Shown here piece after piece: positions 41,772 to 50,153 of a DNA stretch of 64,000 bases (position 1 is its first letter; each line of letters begins with the position of its first letter). The notes beneath the pieces were generated by a model that worked only from the letters and a program-made list of their open reading frames with translations, was not told the origin of the DNA and did not search any database. This DNA is from Hymenobacter mellowenesis (GTDB lineage Bacteria > Bacteroidota > Bacteroidia > Cytophagales > Hymenobacteraceae), in the NCBI RefSeq assembly GCF_030581005.1, contig NZ_JAUQSX010000018.1, positions 1-64,000 of the forward strand, given 5' to 3'. A program made the position numbers and the translations under genes.

Positions 41772-41779
41772 TACTTTTG
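41772..41779 (+). promoter_or_regulatory. -7 box of the tRNA-Ser genes
   Basis: TACTTTTG is an exact TAnnTTTG match, 28 bases upstream of the first tRNA-Ser. Confidence 0.45.
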
Positions 41780-41807
41780 CACTCCCCAATCACTCGGGGG
41801 CCTGTAT

Positions 41808-41894
41808 AGAGAGGTGGCAGAGTGGTCGAATGCGACGGTTTCGAAAACCGTTATACCGGCAACGGTATCGGGGGTTCGAATCCCCCCTTCTCTA
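41808..41894 (+). tRNA. tRNA-Ser (anticodon CGA)
   Basis: An 87-base class II tRNA. The acceptor AGAGAGG pairs with CTTCTCT; the anticodon stem ACGGT/ACCGT encloses loop TTCGAAA with anticodon CGA, reading UCG. A long variable arm ATACCG-GCAA-CGGTAT and the T arm GGGGG-TTCGAAT-CCCCC are clear. CCA is not encoded. The acceptor begins A1-U72 with A at the discriminator site if this folding is correct. Confidence 0.92.
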
Positions 41895-41895
41895 C

Positions 41896-41931
41896 AAAAA
41901 GGCTTTTTCTGCGCTGGAAAAAGCCTTTTTT
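41896..41931 (+). terminator. Hairpin between the two tRNA-Ser genes
   Basis: AAAAAGGCTTTTTC and GAAAAAGCCTTTTT form a 14-bp stem followed by T. It could end the first tRNA transcript or serve as a processing structure. Confidence 0.7.
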
Positions 41932-41970
41932 GTTACCCAGACGTACCCAGCGCAACAACACAATTGACCC

Positions 41971-42055
41971 AGAGAGCTGGCAGAGTGGTCGATTGCGGCG
42001 GTCTTGAAAACCGTTGAGGGTCAAACCTCCGGGGGTTCGAATCCCTCGCTCTCTA
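41971..42055 (+). tRNA. tRNA-Ser (anticodon TGA)
   Basis: An 85-base class II tRNA. The acceptor AGAGAGC pairs exactly with GCTCTCT; the anticodon stem GCGGT/ACCGT encloses CTTGAAA with anticodon TGA. The variable arm is GAGG-GTCAAA-CCTC. CCA is not encoded. A 23-base hairpin follows at 42063-42085 (CGGCTCACCC / GGGTGGGCCG), possibly a weak terminator. Confidence 0.92.
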
Positions 42056-42194
42056 CAAGCAGCGGCTCACCCATTGGGTGGGCCGTTTGCGTTTGGCGCC
42101 GGGCGATGGGATTGGGGCACAAAACAGAAGGGCGGGGTTTGCCGTTGCAGGAGCCCCGAGGCAGCTCCCAGCGTCGGGCTTACTTATTTTCTGC

Positions 42195-43457
42195 ATGTCC
42201 CGCATTTATTTCCTGTTGCTAGCGGTGCTGCTGGCTTTTTCGGCCCGTCCGGCGGCGGGCTACGCCGTGCTGACGCACGAGGCCAACATTGATTCGACCT
42301 GGGAGCGCTGCCTGGTGCCGGCCATTCTGAAGCGCTACCCCACCACCACGCCCGAAGAGTTGATTGATGCCAAGGCGTATGCCTACGGCGGGGCCATTAT
42401 TCAGGACATGGGCTACTATCCGTTTGGCTCGGTGCTGTTTACGAACCTGACGCACTACGTGCGCTCGGGCGATTTTATTCGCAACCTGATTCTGGAAGCG
42501 CAGGACCGCAACGACTACGCTTTTGCCTTGGGCGCGCTGGCCCACTATTCGGCCGACCTCAATGGCCACTCCGAAGGCACCAACCGGGCCGTGCCGCTGG
42601 TGTACCCCGACCTGAAAGCCAAGTACGGCGACGTAGTGACCTACGAGCAAGGCAAGGTGCAACACGGGCAGTTGGAATTTTCCTTCGATGTGGTGCAGCT
42701 GGCCAACGGCAAGTACCACAGCCAGGACTACCACCAGAAAATCGGTTTCAAGGTGAGCAAGGCGCCGCTGGAGCGGGCCTTCCTGAAAACCTATGGCCTG
42801 GAGCTGGGCCAGGTGATTGTGAACGTGGACCTGAGCATTGCCAGCTTCCGCTTTGCGGTGAGCCAGCTGATTCCGCAGGCGGCCCGGGCGGCCTGGCACT
42901 ACAAGCGCAAGGACATCATGAAGCTGAGCCCCGGCGCCCGGCGCCGCGACTACATGGCGCGCAACCACCCCAAAGCTTTCCGCAAGGAGTTTGGCAATGA
43001 CTACCAGAAACCGGGTTTTGGGGCGCGCATCATCTCGTATTTTATTCGGGTGCTGCCCAAGATTGGGCCGCTCAAGCCGTTCGCCTTCAAGCTGCCCACG
43101 CCCGAGGCCGAGCAGATTTTCCGGGCCAGCTTCCGCAAGGTGATGGCCAGCTACTGCGCCAACGTCGCTCGGCAGCCGGCCGATACGGCCGCCGCCCCAC
43201 TCCCCCTCGTCAATTCCGACTTCGACACCGGCAAGCCCACACACGCCGGCGAGTATGGCCTGGCCGATGAGACGTATGGCGAGTGGGTGCGCAAGCTGGC
43301 TAAAAAGAAATTTGAGGCCCTGAGCCCAACCGCTCGGCAAAACATTCTGGCCTTTTACGGCAGTACGCCGAAGCAGCCGAAATCGGAAGATGAGAAGGAA
43401 GGCGACAAAGAGAAGGAAACCCAGGAAGCACTGGAGCAGCTGCGGGCGCTGCGCTGA
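42195..43457 (+). CDS. Secreted zinc-dependent phospholipase C-like protein
   Basis: A 420-residue exported protein with signal MSRIYFLLLAVLLAFSARPAAG, which sets the start at 42195. The mature protein begins YAVLTHEANIDSTWERC and has LGALAHYSADLNGHSEGTNR, the His/Asp-rich pattern of the zinc-dependent phospholipase C/S1-P1 nuclease-like family (the His in LTHEA, AHYSAD and NGHSEG as likely zinc ligands). The C-terminal 40 residues are charged (KSEDEKEGDKEKETQEALEQ). Phospholipase activity is a family inference; many Bacteroidota members are uncharacterised. Confidence 0.82.
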   Translation: MSRIYFLLLAVLLAFSARPAAGYAVLTHEANIDSTWERCLVPAILKRYPTTTPEELIDAKAYAYGGAIIQDMGYYPFGSVLFTNLTHYVRSGDFIRNLILEAQDRNDYAFALGALAHYSADLNGHSEGTNRAVPLVYPDLKAKYGDVVTYEQGKVQHGQLEFSFDVVQLANGKYHSQDYHQKIGFKVSKAPLERAFLKTYGLELGQVIVNVDLSIASFRFAVSQLIPQAARAAWHYKRKDIMKLSPGARRRDYMARNHPKAFRKEFGNDYQKPGFGARIISYFIRVLPKIGPLKPFAFKLPTPEAEQIFRASFRKVMASYCANVARQPADTAAAPLPLVNSDFDTGKPTHAGEYGLADETYGEWVRKLAKKKFEALSPTARQNILAFYGSTPKQPKSEDEKEGDKEKETQEALEQLRALR

Positions 43458-43652
43458 ATGCTGCCAGAATGAGGAAAATGTTAACTAATCAAGAGCCGTT
43501 TGGGCCTCCTGATTTTTTGCCTACCTTGGCTAGGTGTTTTCAGAAATTAGGTTTGAAGATTAGATACCATGCGCCGATTATCTTGTAGAAAAACACATAG
43601 TAGGTCGTACATCTAATGTATTTTCACTTTTCACTCCTTCACTTTTTCGCTT

Positions 43653-46600
43653 ATGTTTCAAACTTACAGGAATGGGCAGCCCTTTCGCTGGGCGCGGCTG
43701 CTAACTTTACTGGTGATGCTGCTGCCGCTGGCGGGGCGGGCCCAGGTGGTAATCAGTCAGATATACGCCGGTGGTGGCAGTGGTACCGCCGGCACCACCT
43801 ACAAGCGCGATTATGTTGAGCTGTTCAACCGCGGAGCGACTTCGGTTGATATCAGCAACTACAGCATTCAGTATGCTTCCGCCACAAGCACGACGGGTAG
43901 CTATGCGGTGAATGCGATAACCGCCACACCGGGTACGGCCATCAACCTGCAGCCCGGCCAGTTCTACACCGTGGTGCTGGGCAGCGCCGGCACCGCCGGG
44001 GCCGACATTCTGCAGGGAACGGGTGCGGGGCAAGCCGACTATGTGACGGCCACCAGCAGCAGCAGCTTGTCGAACACCGCGGCCAAGTTGGCGCTCACCA
44101 GCAACAGCACGGCGCTTGGAATCAACAGCGGGCCCACGCCGCCCACCTCGGCTGCCCTGGTTGATTTTGTCGGGTTCGGCACCACGGCCAACGCCTACGA
44201 AGGCACCGGCCGCGCCCCGGCCCCCACCAGCACGGTCACGGCGCTTTTCAGGGCTGGCAGTGGCTGTACGGATTCCAACGATAACGCGGCAGACTTTGCC
44301 AACGGCACGCCCGTGCTGCGCAACCGGTCGACCACGCTGGCGCCTTGCAGCGCTCCCGCCACCTGCGCTGCGCCAGGCACGCCCAGCTTCTCGGGCACCA
44401 CGAGCACGAGCACCGTGGTTAGTTTCACGCCGAACGCGACCAACGTAGGGCCCTACACCGTGACGGCGGTGCCTGCTACCGGTACCACCGTGACGGCTAC
44501 GGGCAGCGGCTCACCCATCACGCTCTCGGGCCTGGCGCCGAGCACCAGCTATTCCGTGACCGTGACGGGCACCTGCACGGCGGCCACGGGCGGCGGCACC
44601 AGCCCCACCTCGACGGCGGCTACGGCCACCACGCCGGCCACGCCCTGCACGGCCCCCACCGGTGTGGCGGCCAATAGCATCGGCACCACCACGGCCAGCA
44701 TTTCCTTCACTGGCAACGCTACCGCCACGGGCGGCTACACCGTGACTTATACCGCCGCCGGGGGCACTACCCTGACGCAAGCGGGTACGGCTTCGCCCAT
44801 TGCCCTGAGTGGGCTCACGCCGAACACCACCTACACCGTGACGGTGAGCAGCAACTGCGGCGGCACCACCACGGCCACCTCGACCCCGGCCATCACCTTC
44901 GACACGCAGGCACCGGTCCCGACGCTGACCAGCATCAACCCCACCAGCATTCCGGCCGGCCAGACCACGACCGTGACCTTCACGGGCACCGATTTTATCA
45001 GTGGGGCCACTGTGAGCTTCAACGGCGCCAACGTGCCGACGAACGTGACCAGCAGCACCACGCTGACGGCGGACCTAGCGGCGCCGGCTTCGACTACCAC
45101 CACCACTTTCCCGGTGGCTGTGACCACCACGGGCGGCACCAGCGGCACCCAGACGCTGACGGTAACGGGGACGCCCACGGGCTTCTTCGAGCCGTTTGAG
45201 ATGGGCACCAAGGGCGCTTATACAACAGGCTCGGTGACGCTGGCCACGGGCAGCTACACCTTTGATGAAGCGCTGCTCGGCACGGCGAACAATGACTTGA
45301 AGAATGGCGCTAAGAGTGCCCGCATTCGCCAGGGCTCGGTAACCATGAACTTCGACAAGGCCAATGGTGCCGGTACTATCACGTTGCTGGCTGGCAACTA
45401 CTCCGGCGACAGCAACGGCCAGTTGGTGGTGTCGGTATCGAACGGTGGCACGACGGCTTACACCGCTTATATCAGCCCTACAACAGCCGTTACCAATACC
45501 CTTCAACCGTACACTTTTACGGCCAATATTGCCGGGCCGGTGCGCATTCGCATCAGCAACTCAGCCGCCAGCGGCCGGATTTCGGTCGATGACCTGCAGA
45601 TTTCGGATTACACGGCGCCGGTGGCGTGCAGCGCCCCCGGCACGCCCACGTTCAGCAACATCACCCAGACCTCGGCCGACGTGACCGTGGCGGCCGGACC
45701 GAACGGCACGGGCCCCTTCACCGTGACGGCAACGCCGGCGGGCGGCGGCACGGCCATTACGGCCACGGGCGCTTCGCCGGTTGGCCTGACGGGCCTCACG
45801 GCCGGTACCAGCTACTCGGTGACGGTGACCTCGAACTGCAACACCGGTTTTGCGAGCCCCAGCCAGCCCTCGACGGCCGTGACGCTGACTACCGCCGCCG
45901 CGCCCGCTCCCACGCTGGCCGTGACGCAGGGCGCCACCAGCTACCCCAGCGGCGGCACCGCCTACAGCTTCGGCAGCCAGACGCTGGCCACTACCAGCGC
46001 GCCGGTAGCCTTCACGCTGACCAACAGCGGCACCGGCACGCTCACCATCAGCAGCATCGTCACCACCGGCAACTTTGCCGTGAGCGGCACGGCGCCCACC
46101 ACCATAGGCGCCGGCAGCACGGCCACCGTGAGCGTGACCTTTACGCCTACTGCCACCGGCACCCGCACGGGCACACTGGTAATTAACTCGAATGCCACCA
46201 CCGGCGCCACCTACACCGTGAACCTGACCGGCAACGGCACGGCGGTGCCCGCGCCGGAAATTGATGTGCTGCAGGGCGCCACGGCTTATGCCAGCGGCAG
46301 CACCTACAGCGGCTTCCCCACCACCACGGTGGGCAGTTTCAGCCCGGTTTCCTTCACGGTGCAGAACACGGGCTCGGCTACGCTGACCATTAGCAGCTTG
46401 GCTGCTACCGGCGACTTTACCGCCAGTGGCCCCGCCACGCCCTTCACCATTGCGGCCGGCAACTCGGCCACGGTGTCGGCGGTGTTTGGGCCTACAGCGC
46501 CGGGCACCCGCACCGGCACGATTACCATCAACAACAACGACAGCGACGAAGGCACCTACATCATCAACCTGAGCGGCAACGGTCAGGCGGCCGCGCTGCC

Positions 46601-48527
46601 CGACCTAACGGTGAGCAGCGGCACGCCCACGGCCCCCACGCCCATTTCGGGCAACTACAATAACGTGACCATTGCCCCGGGCGGCAATGCCATCGTGAGC
46701 GGGGCCCTCACCGTGGCCGGCACCCTCGCGGTGCTGCCCAACGGCCTGCTGATTCAGAACTGCCAGTCCATCTCGGGCGCGGGCAGCTTCGTGCTGCAGG
46801 CCGGCGGGGCGCTGGCCATTTGCGACCAGGCCGGTATTTACACTACGGGGGCGCTGGGCGCTATCCGCGTGTCGGGCACCCGGTCTTACAACGCCGGGGC
46901 GGCCTACATCTACAACGGTACGTCGGCTCAGGTGACGGGGCCGGGCCTGCCCGCGCAAGTAGCCGCTTTGGGCGTGAACAACGCTACCGGCCTCACCCTG
47001 AGCCAGGCCCTCTTCGTGTCCCAGCAGGTGACCCTGCAGGTGGGCAACCTGAACACGGGCGGCCAGACGTTCACGCTGCTCTCGTCGGCCACCGGCACGG
47101 CCGTGCTCGACAATGGCACGCAGGGCAGCGTGGTGAACGGCACGGCCACCGTGCAGCGCTACATCAACAGCGCCAATGCCATTGGCTACCGCCACTACTC
47201 GGCGCCGGTGAGCAACACCACGGTGGACGACCTGGCCACGGCCAACTTCACGCCGACGTTTAATACGAACTACAATACCTCGGCCACGCCGAGCCTGACC
47301 ACGCCTTTCCCCACCGTGTTTGGCTACGACCAAGGCCGCGTGACCACCGTGACCTCGAACTACGTAGGCTTCGACAAAGGTTGGTTCGTGCCGGCCTCGG
47401 GCAGTGCCATGACGGTGAACCGGGGCTATACCGTGAACGCGCCCAACACCGCGCTGGTGGACTTCGTGGGCTTGCTAAACAACGGCGCCCAGAACTCGGG
47501 TACGTTGAACTGGGGTACTAGCCCCGACGGGGGCTGGCAATTTCTGGGCAACCCTTACCCGGCCCCGCTGGACTGGAGCACCGTAACGACCAGCCAGCGC
47601 CCCGGCGTGGACGGAGCCATGTACGTATTTCAGAGCAGCGGCCAGTATGGCGGCACCTACCGCACCTACTCTAACGGCATGGGTACTTCGTCTCTCATTC
47701 CCACGGCTTCGGGCTACTTCGTGCGCTTGCAGTTGCCGGTCAGCAGTGGCAGTGTGAACCTGACCAATGCCAACCGCGTCACGACTTTCGGCACGCAGCC
47801 GGCCTTCGGGCGCGGCGCGGCCGACACCCGCCCGCAACTGCAGCTACTGCTGAGCGGCGCCAACACCGGCCTCGATGAAGCCTACATCTACTTTGAAGCC
47901 GGCGCCACCGCCGGCCGCGATGCCGAATACGACGCCGCCAAACTGGCAAACCCCAGCGGCCTGAACCTGGCCTCGCTGGCCAATGGCGAGGAACTGGCCA
48001 TCAACGGCCTGCCCACGCTGGGCAATGCCGCCGTGCTGGTGCCCCTCACGGTGCGGGTGCCGCAGGCCGGCAGCTACCGCTTCGAGGCAGCCGACTTGGC
48101 CAACTTCGCCGGTACGGCCACGCTGATTGACGCCCTCACCGGTACGCGCACGGTGCTGACCACTGGCACCAGCTACGCCTTCGCGCTGGCTGGTACTTCG
48201 GCCACGGGGCGTTTCTCGGTTGAGTTCCGGTCGGCCAATGCGCTGGCTACCACAGCTGCCCAGGCCCTGAACGCACAGGTGCAGCTGTTCCCGAACCCGA
48301 CTTCGGGTTCGTTCCGCCTGCAACTGCCGGTGCTGAGCAACAAAGCCGCCGTGGCGGCCACGCTGCTCAATTCCCTGGGCCAAACCGTGCTGACCCGCTC
48401 ACTGAGCGCGCCGGCCGGCCAGGCCATCGACACTGCCTTCGACGTGCGCGGCCTGGCTGCCGGCGTCTACACGCTGCGGCTGAATGTGAATGGCACGCCG
48501 CTGGTTCGCAAAGTGGTGATAGAATAA
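43653..48527 (+). CDS. Giant T9SS-exported protein with lamin-tail and choice-of-anchor domains
   Basis: A 1624-residue surface or secreted protein. After the signal (LLTLLVMLLPLAGRAQ) come a lamin-tail domain (about 32-235; VISQIYAGGG, KRDYVELFNRG), two fibronectin-III-like repeats (about 238-415), an IPT/TIG domain (about 425-505; LTSINPTSIPAGQTTTVTF) and a jelly-roll-like part (about 510-650). A third fibronectin-like repeat, two choice-of-anchor D repeats (about 751-980; NSGTGTLTISSIVTTGNF) and a long beta-rich region follow. The last 85 residues are a type A T9SS sorting domain (VQLFPNPTSGSF ... GLAAGVYTLRL). No enzyme domain is seen; adhesion is a guess. Confidence 0.88.
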   Translation: MFQTYRNGQPFRWARLLTLLVMLLPLAGRAQVVISQIYAGGGSGTAGTTYKRDYVELFNRGATSVDISNYSIQYASATSTTGSYAVNAITATPGTAINLQPGQFYTVVLGSAGTAGADILQGTGAGQADYVTATSSSSLSNTAAKLALTSNSTALGINSGPTPPTSAALVDFVGFGTTANAYEGTGRAPAPTSTVTALFRAGSGCTDSNDNAADFANGTPVLRNRSTTLAPCSAPATCAAPGTPSFSGTTSTSTVVSFTPNATNVGPYTVTAVPATGTTVTATGSGSPITLSGLAPSTSYSVTVTGTCTAATGGGTSPTSTAATATTPATPCTAPTGVAANSIGTTTASISFTGNATATGGYTVTYTAAGGTTLTQAGTASPIALSGLTPNTTYTVTVSSNCGGTTTATSTPAITFDTQAPVPTLTSINPTSIPAGQTTTVTFTGTDFISGATVSFNGANVPTNVTSSTTLTADLAAPASTTTTTFPVAVTTTGGTSGTQTLTVTGTPTGFFEPFEMGTKGAYTTGSVTLATGSYTFDEALLGTANNDLKNGAKSARIRQGSVTMNFDKANGAGTITLLAGNYSGDSNGQLVVSVSNGGTTAYTAYISPTTAVTNTLQPYTFTANIAGPVRIRISNSAASGRISVDDLQISDYTAPVACSAPGTPTFSNITQTSADVTVAAGPNGTGPFTVTATPAGGGTAITATGASPVGLTGLTAGTSYSVTVTSNCNTGFASPSQPSTAVTLTTAAAPAPTLAVTQGATSYPSGGTAYSFGSQTLATTSAPVAFTLTNSGTGTLTISSIVTTGNFAVSGTAPTTIGAGSTATVSVTFTPTATGTRTGTLVINSNATTGATYTVNLTGNGTAVPAPEIDVLQGATAYASGSTYSGFPTTTVGSFSPVSFTVQNTGSATLTISSLAATGDFTASGPATPFTIAAGNSATVSAVFGPTAPGTRTGTITINNNDSDEGTYIINLSGNGQAAALPDLTVSSGTPTAPTPISGNYNNVTIAPGGNAIVSGALTVAGTLAVLPNGLLIQNCQSISGAGSFVLQAGGALAICDQAGIYTTGALGAIRVSGTRSYNAGAAYIYNGTSAQVTGPGLPAQVAALGVNNATGLTLSQALFVSQQVTLQVGNLNTGGQTFTLLSSATGTAVLDNGTQGSVVNGTATVQRYINSANAIGYRHYSAPVSNTTVDDLATANFTPTFNTNYNTSATPSLTTPFPTVFGYDQGRVTTVTSNYVGFDKGWFVPASGSAMTVNRGYTVNAPNTALVDFVGLLNNGAQNSGTLNWGTSPDGGWQFLGNPYPAPLDWSTVTTSQRPGVDGAMYVFQSSGQYGGTYRTYSNGMGTSSLIPTASGYFVRLQLPVSSGSVNLTNANRVTTFGTQPAFGRGAADTRPQLQLLLSGANTGLDEAYIYFEAGATAGRDAEYDAAKLANPSGLNLASLANGEELAINGLPTLGNAAVLVPLTVRVPQAGSYRFEAADLANFAGTATLIDALTGTRTVLTTGTSYAFALAGTSATGRFSVEFRSANALATTAAQALNAQVQLFPNPTSGSFRLQLPVLSNKAAVAATLLNSLGQTVLTRSLSAPAGQAIDTAFDVRGLAAGVYTLRLNVNGTPLVRKVVIE

Positions 48528-48557
48528 CTGCCAACCGGCAGTGCAAAAGCCTCTTTT

Positions 48558-48592
48558 AAAAAGGCCGGCCTCATGGGGCCGGCCTTTTTTTT
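48558..48592. terminator. Terminator after the giant T9SS gene
   Basis: AAAAAGGCCGGCC and GGCCGGCCTTTTT pair, followed by a T-run. The rest of the 48593-48800 gap holds only a weak 36-codon basic frame that I do not call. Confidence 0.85.
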
Positions 48593-48800
48593 ATGGCAGC
48601 TCAGAAAAAGCAGAAATGCGGCGCGCGTAATAGAAGCCGCTACAGGGGCGAAGCAGACCGCAAGCAAAAGGTTGGGGACGCCAAACGTTTCAAACGGCAG
48701 TAGAACAAAGCTGATTGAAGCAGAATGAGTGGCCAGAGGTGACAGCTATTGGGATATGCACTGTCGGCGCGGGACTTTCCCCTTTGAAATTCCCGCAAAA

Positions 48801-49547
48801 TCAACTGGCTAGTAGGCCCGAATCGTCCTTCAGCTGCACGCCCGACAGCTGGCGCCGCAGCGCTTGCCGGAGCAGAAAGGCGAGCTTGTCGGCCGCCGGC
48901 TTGTAGCCCAGCCCGGCTGGCCGGATGTTCGACACGCAGTTGCGGGCCTCGTCGGTGAGGCCGGGGCGGGGGGCATAGGTGAAGTAGGCGCCCAGGCTGT
49001 CGGGCGAGCTCAGGCCCGGCCGCTCGCCGATGAGTACCAGTACCAGCCGCGCCCGCAGCAGGTGGCCGATTTCATCGCCCAGCGCCACGCGGGCCTGCCC
49101 GGCCAGCACCAGCGGCCCTATTCGGAAGCCCGCTTCCTGCAGCTGCGGCAGCAACAGTCGCAATAGTGGCATGGCATGGTCGTTGGTGGCCGTGGCCGAA
49201 AGCCCGTCGGCCAGCACAATGGCTAGTTCACAATCCCCCAAGGCCATTTCGGCCAACTGCGCCCGCGATGCTGCATCCAGCACCCGGCCGTGGTCGGGAC
49301 GCTGCAAGTACACCTCGCGGCTGGTGGCCTGGCTGTGAACTGAGCCCAGGGGCAGCTTCAATTCCGCTAAATCGGCCAGCAGCCGGGCTGTATCAAGGGC
49401 TGAGTACACGGCATCGCGGGCATGGGCGTGGGCCAGCCGGAATGCCAGCGCTTCCGCCAGAGGCACGCTGGTGCCCGTGCGGCCCAGCGCAATGCGGGCG
49501 GCCGTGAAGGCGCGCAAGCCGGTCCAGGGGTCGGGGGAGGGGCTCAT
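48801..49547 (-). CDS. eutC: Ethanolamine ammonia-lyase, small subunit
   Basis: A 248-residue subunit of the adenosylcobalamin-dependent enzyme that splits ethanolamine into acetaldehyde and ammonia. RIALGRTGTSVPLAEALAFR is the conserved opening, RPDHGRVLD and ELAIVLADGLSATA follow, then LIGERPGLSSPDSLGAYFTY and DEARNCVSNIRPAGL, which contact cobalamin. It is third in the order eutB, cupin, eutC. No microcompartment or EutA genes are nearby, so the enzyme probably works free in the cytoplasm. Confidence 0.94.
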   Translation of the reverse strand: MSPSPDPWTGLRAFTAARIALGRTGTSVPLAEALAFRLAHAHARDAVYSALDTARLLADLAELKLPLGSVHSQATSREVYLQRPDHGRVLDAASRAQLAEMALGDCELAIVLADGLSATATNDHAMPLLRLLLPQLQEAGFRIGPLVLAGQARVALGDEIGHLLRARLVLVLIGERPGLSSPDSLGAYFTYAPRPGLTDEARNCVSNIRPAGLGYKPAADKLAFLLRQALRRQLSGVQLKDDSGLLAS

Positions 49548-49577
49548 TGGCGGAGAAGGGAATGTACAAGAACGGCG

Positions 49578-50054
49578 CTAGGTAAACTGTTCAATAATCG
49601 CCGCCTGATCCGGAAACTCCTGGATGAGCCGGGTGCGGTCGGCCAGCTCAAAATCGTCAAAATCGAAGCCCGGCGCCACCGTGCAGCTCACCAGCGAAAA
49701 GCCCACGCCGCCCTTCACCCGAGCGCCAAACCAGGTGTGGGCCGGCACCACAGCCTGCGGCATTTCGCCCCGCCCTACCTCGTGGCCCAGCGTGAATGTG
49801 GTGAGGCCGTCTTCCAATAGCAGCACTTCCAGCGGCTGCCCTTGATGAAAAAACCACAGCTCGTCCGACTGGATACGGTGGAAATGTGACCGGTCGTTGT
49901 TTTCCAGCAGGTAGTAGATGGCCGTGCTCACGTTGCGCCGCGCGCCACTTTCGGCCGTGGTGTGAAGGCTGGCGCGGTAGGTTTCGCGGTAGTAGCCGCC
50001 TTCGGGGTGGGGCTGCAGGTGCAGCTGCTCAATCAGGTCCTGGGCGGTAGTCAT
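49578..50054 (-). CDS. Cupin (DUF985/YML079-like) between eutB and eutC
   Basis: A 158-residue cupin of the DUF985 type. LHPHPEGGY-like opening (LQPHPEGGYYRETYR), STAIYYLLENNDRSHFHRI with the metal-site His pair, DELWFFHQGQPLEVLLLEDG and PAHTWFGARV define it. It is on the same strand between the two ethanolamine ammonia-lyase genes, 30 bases before eutC and 99 after eutB. Whether it serves ethanolamine metabolism is unknown. Start chosen at MTTAQDLIEQLHL (50054). Confidence 0.88.
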   Translation of the reverse strand: MTTAQDLIEQLHLQPHPEGGYYRETYRASLHTTAESGARRNVSTAIYYLLENNDRSHFHRIQSDELWFFHQGQPLEVLLLEDGLTTFTLGHEVGRGEMPQAVVPAHTWFGARVKGGVGFSLVSCTVAPGFDFDDFELADRTRLIQEFPDQAAIIEQFT

Positions 50055-50079
50055 GGGGCCGAAAGTAGGTAATAGCGCC

Positions 50080-50139
50080 AACTTTTAGTTCGCGTCGCAG
50101 AACGACAGCCGACAGGCGCGGGGACACGAACTGAAAGTT
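50080..50139. repeat. Inverted repeat of the AACTTTCAGTTCG family
   Basis: AACTTTTAGTTCG (50080-50092) and CGAACTGAAAGTT (50127-50139) are complementary with one G-T-compatible difference, around a 34-base loop. It fills the eutB-cupin gap. Confidence 0.65.
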
Positions 50140-50153
50140 CGAGCTACGGCGCA

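Noticed and set aside
48593..48703. 36-codon basic frame starting MAAQKKQKCGARNRSRYRG
   Set aside because: It begins in the T-run of a terminator, has no promoter box and is very short; composition alone is not enough.
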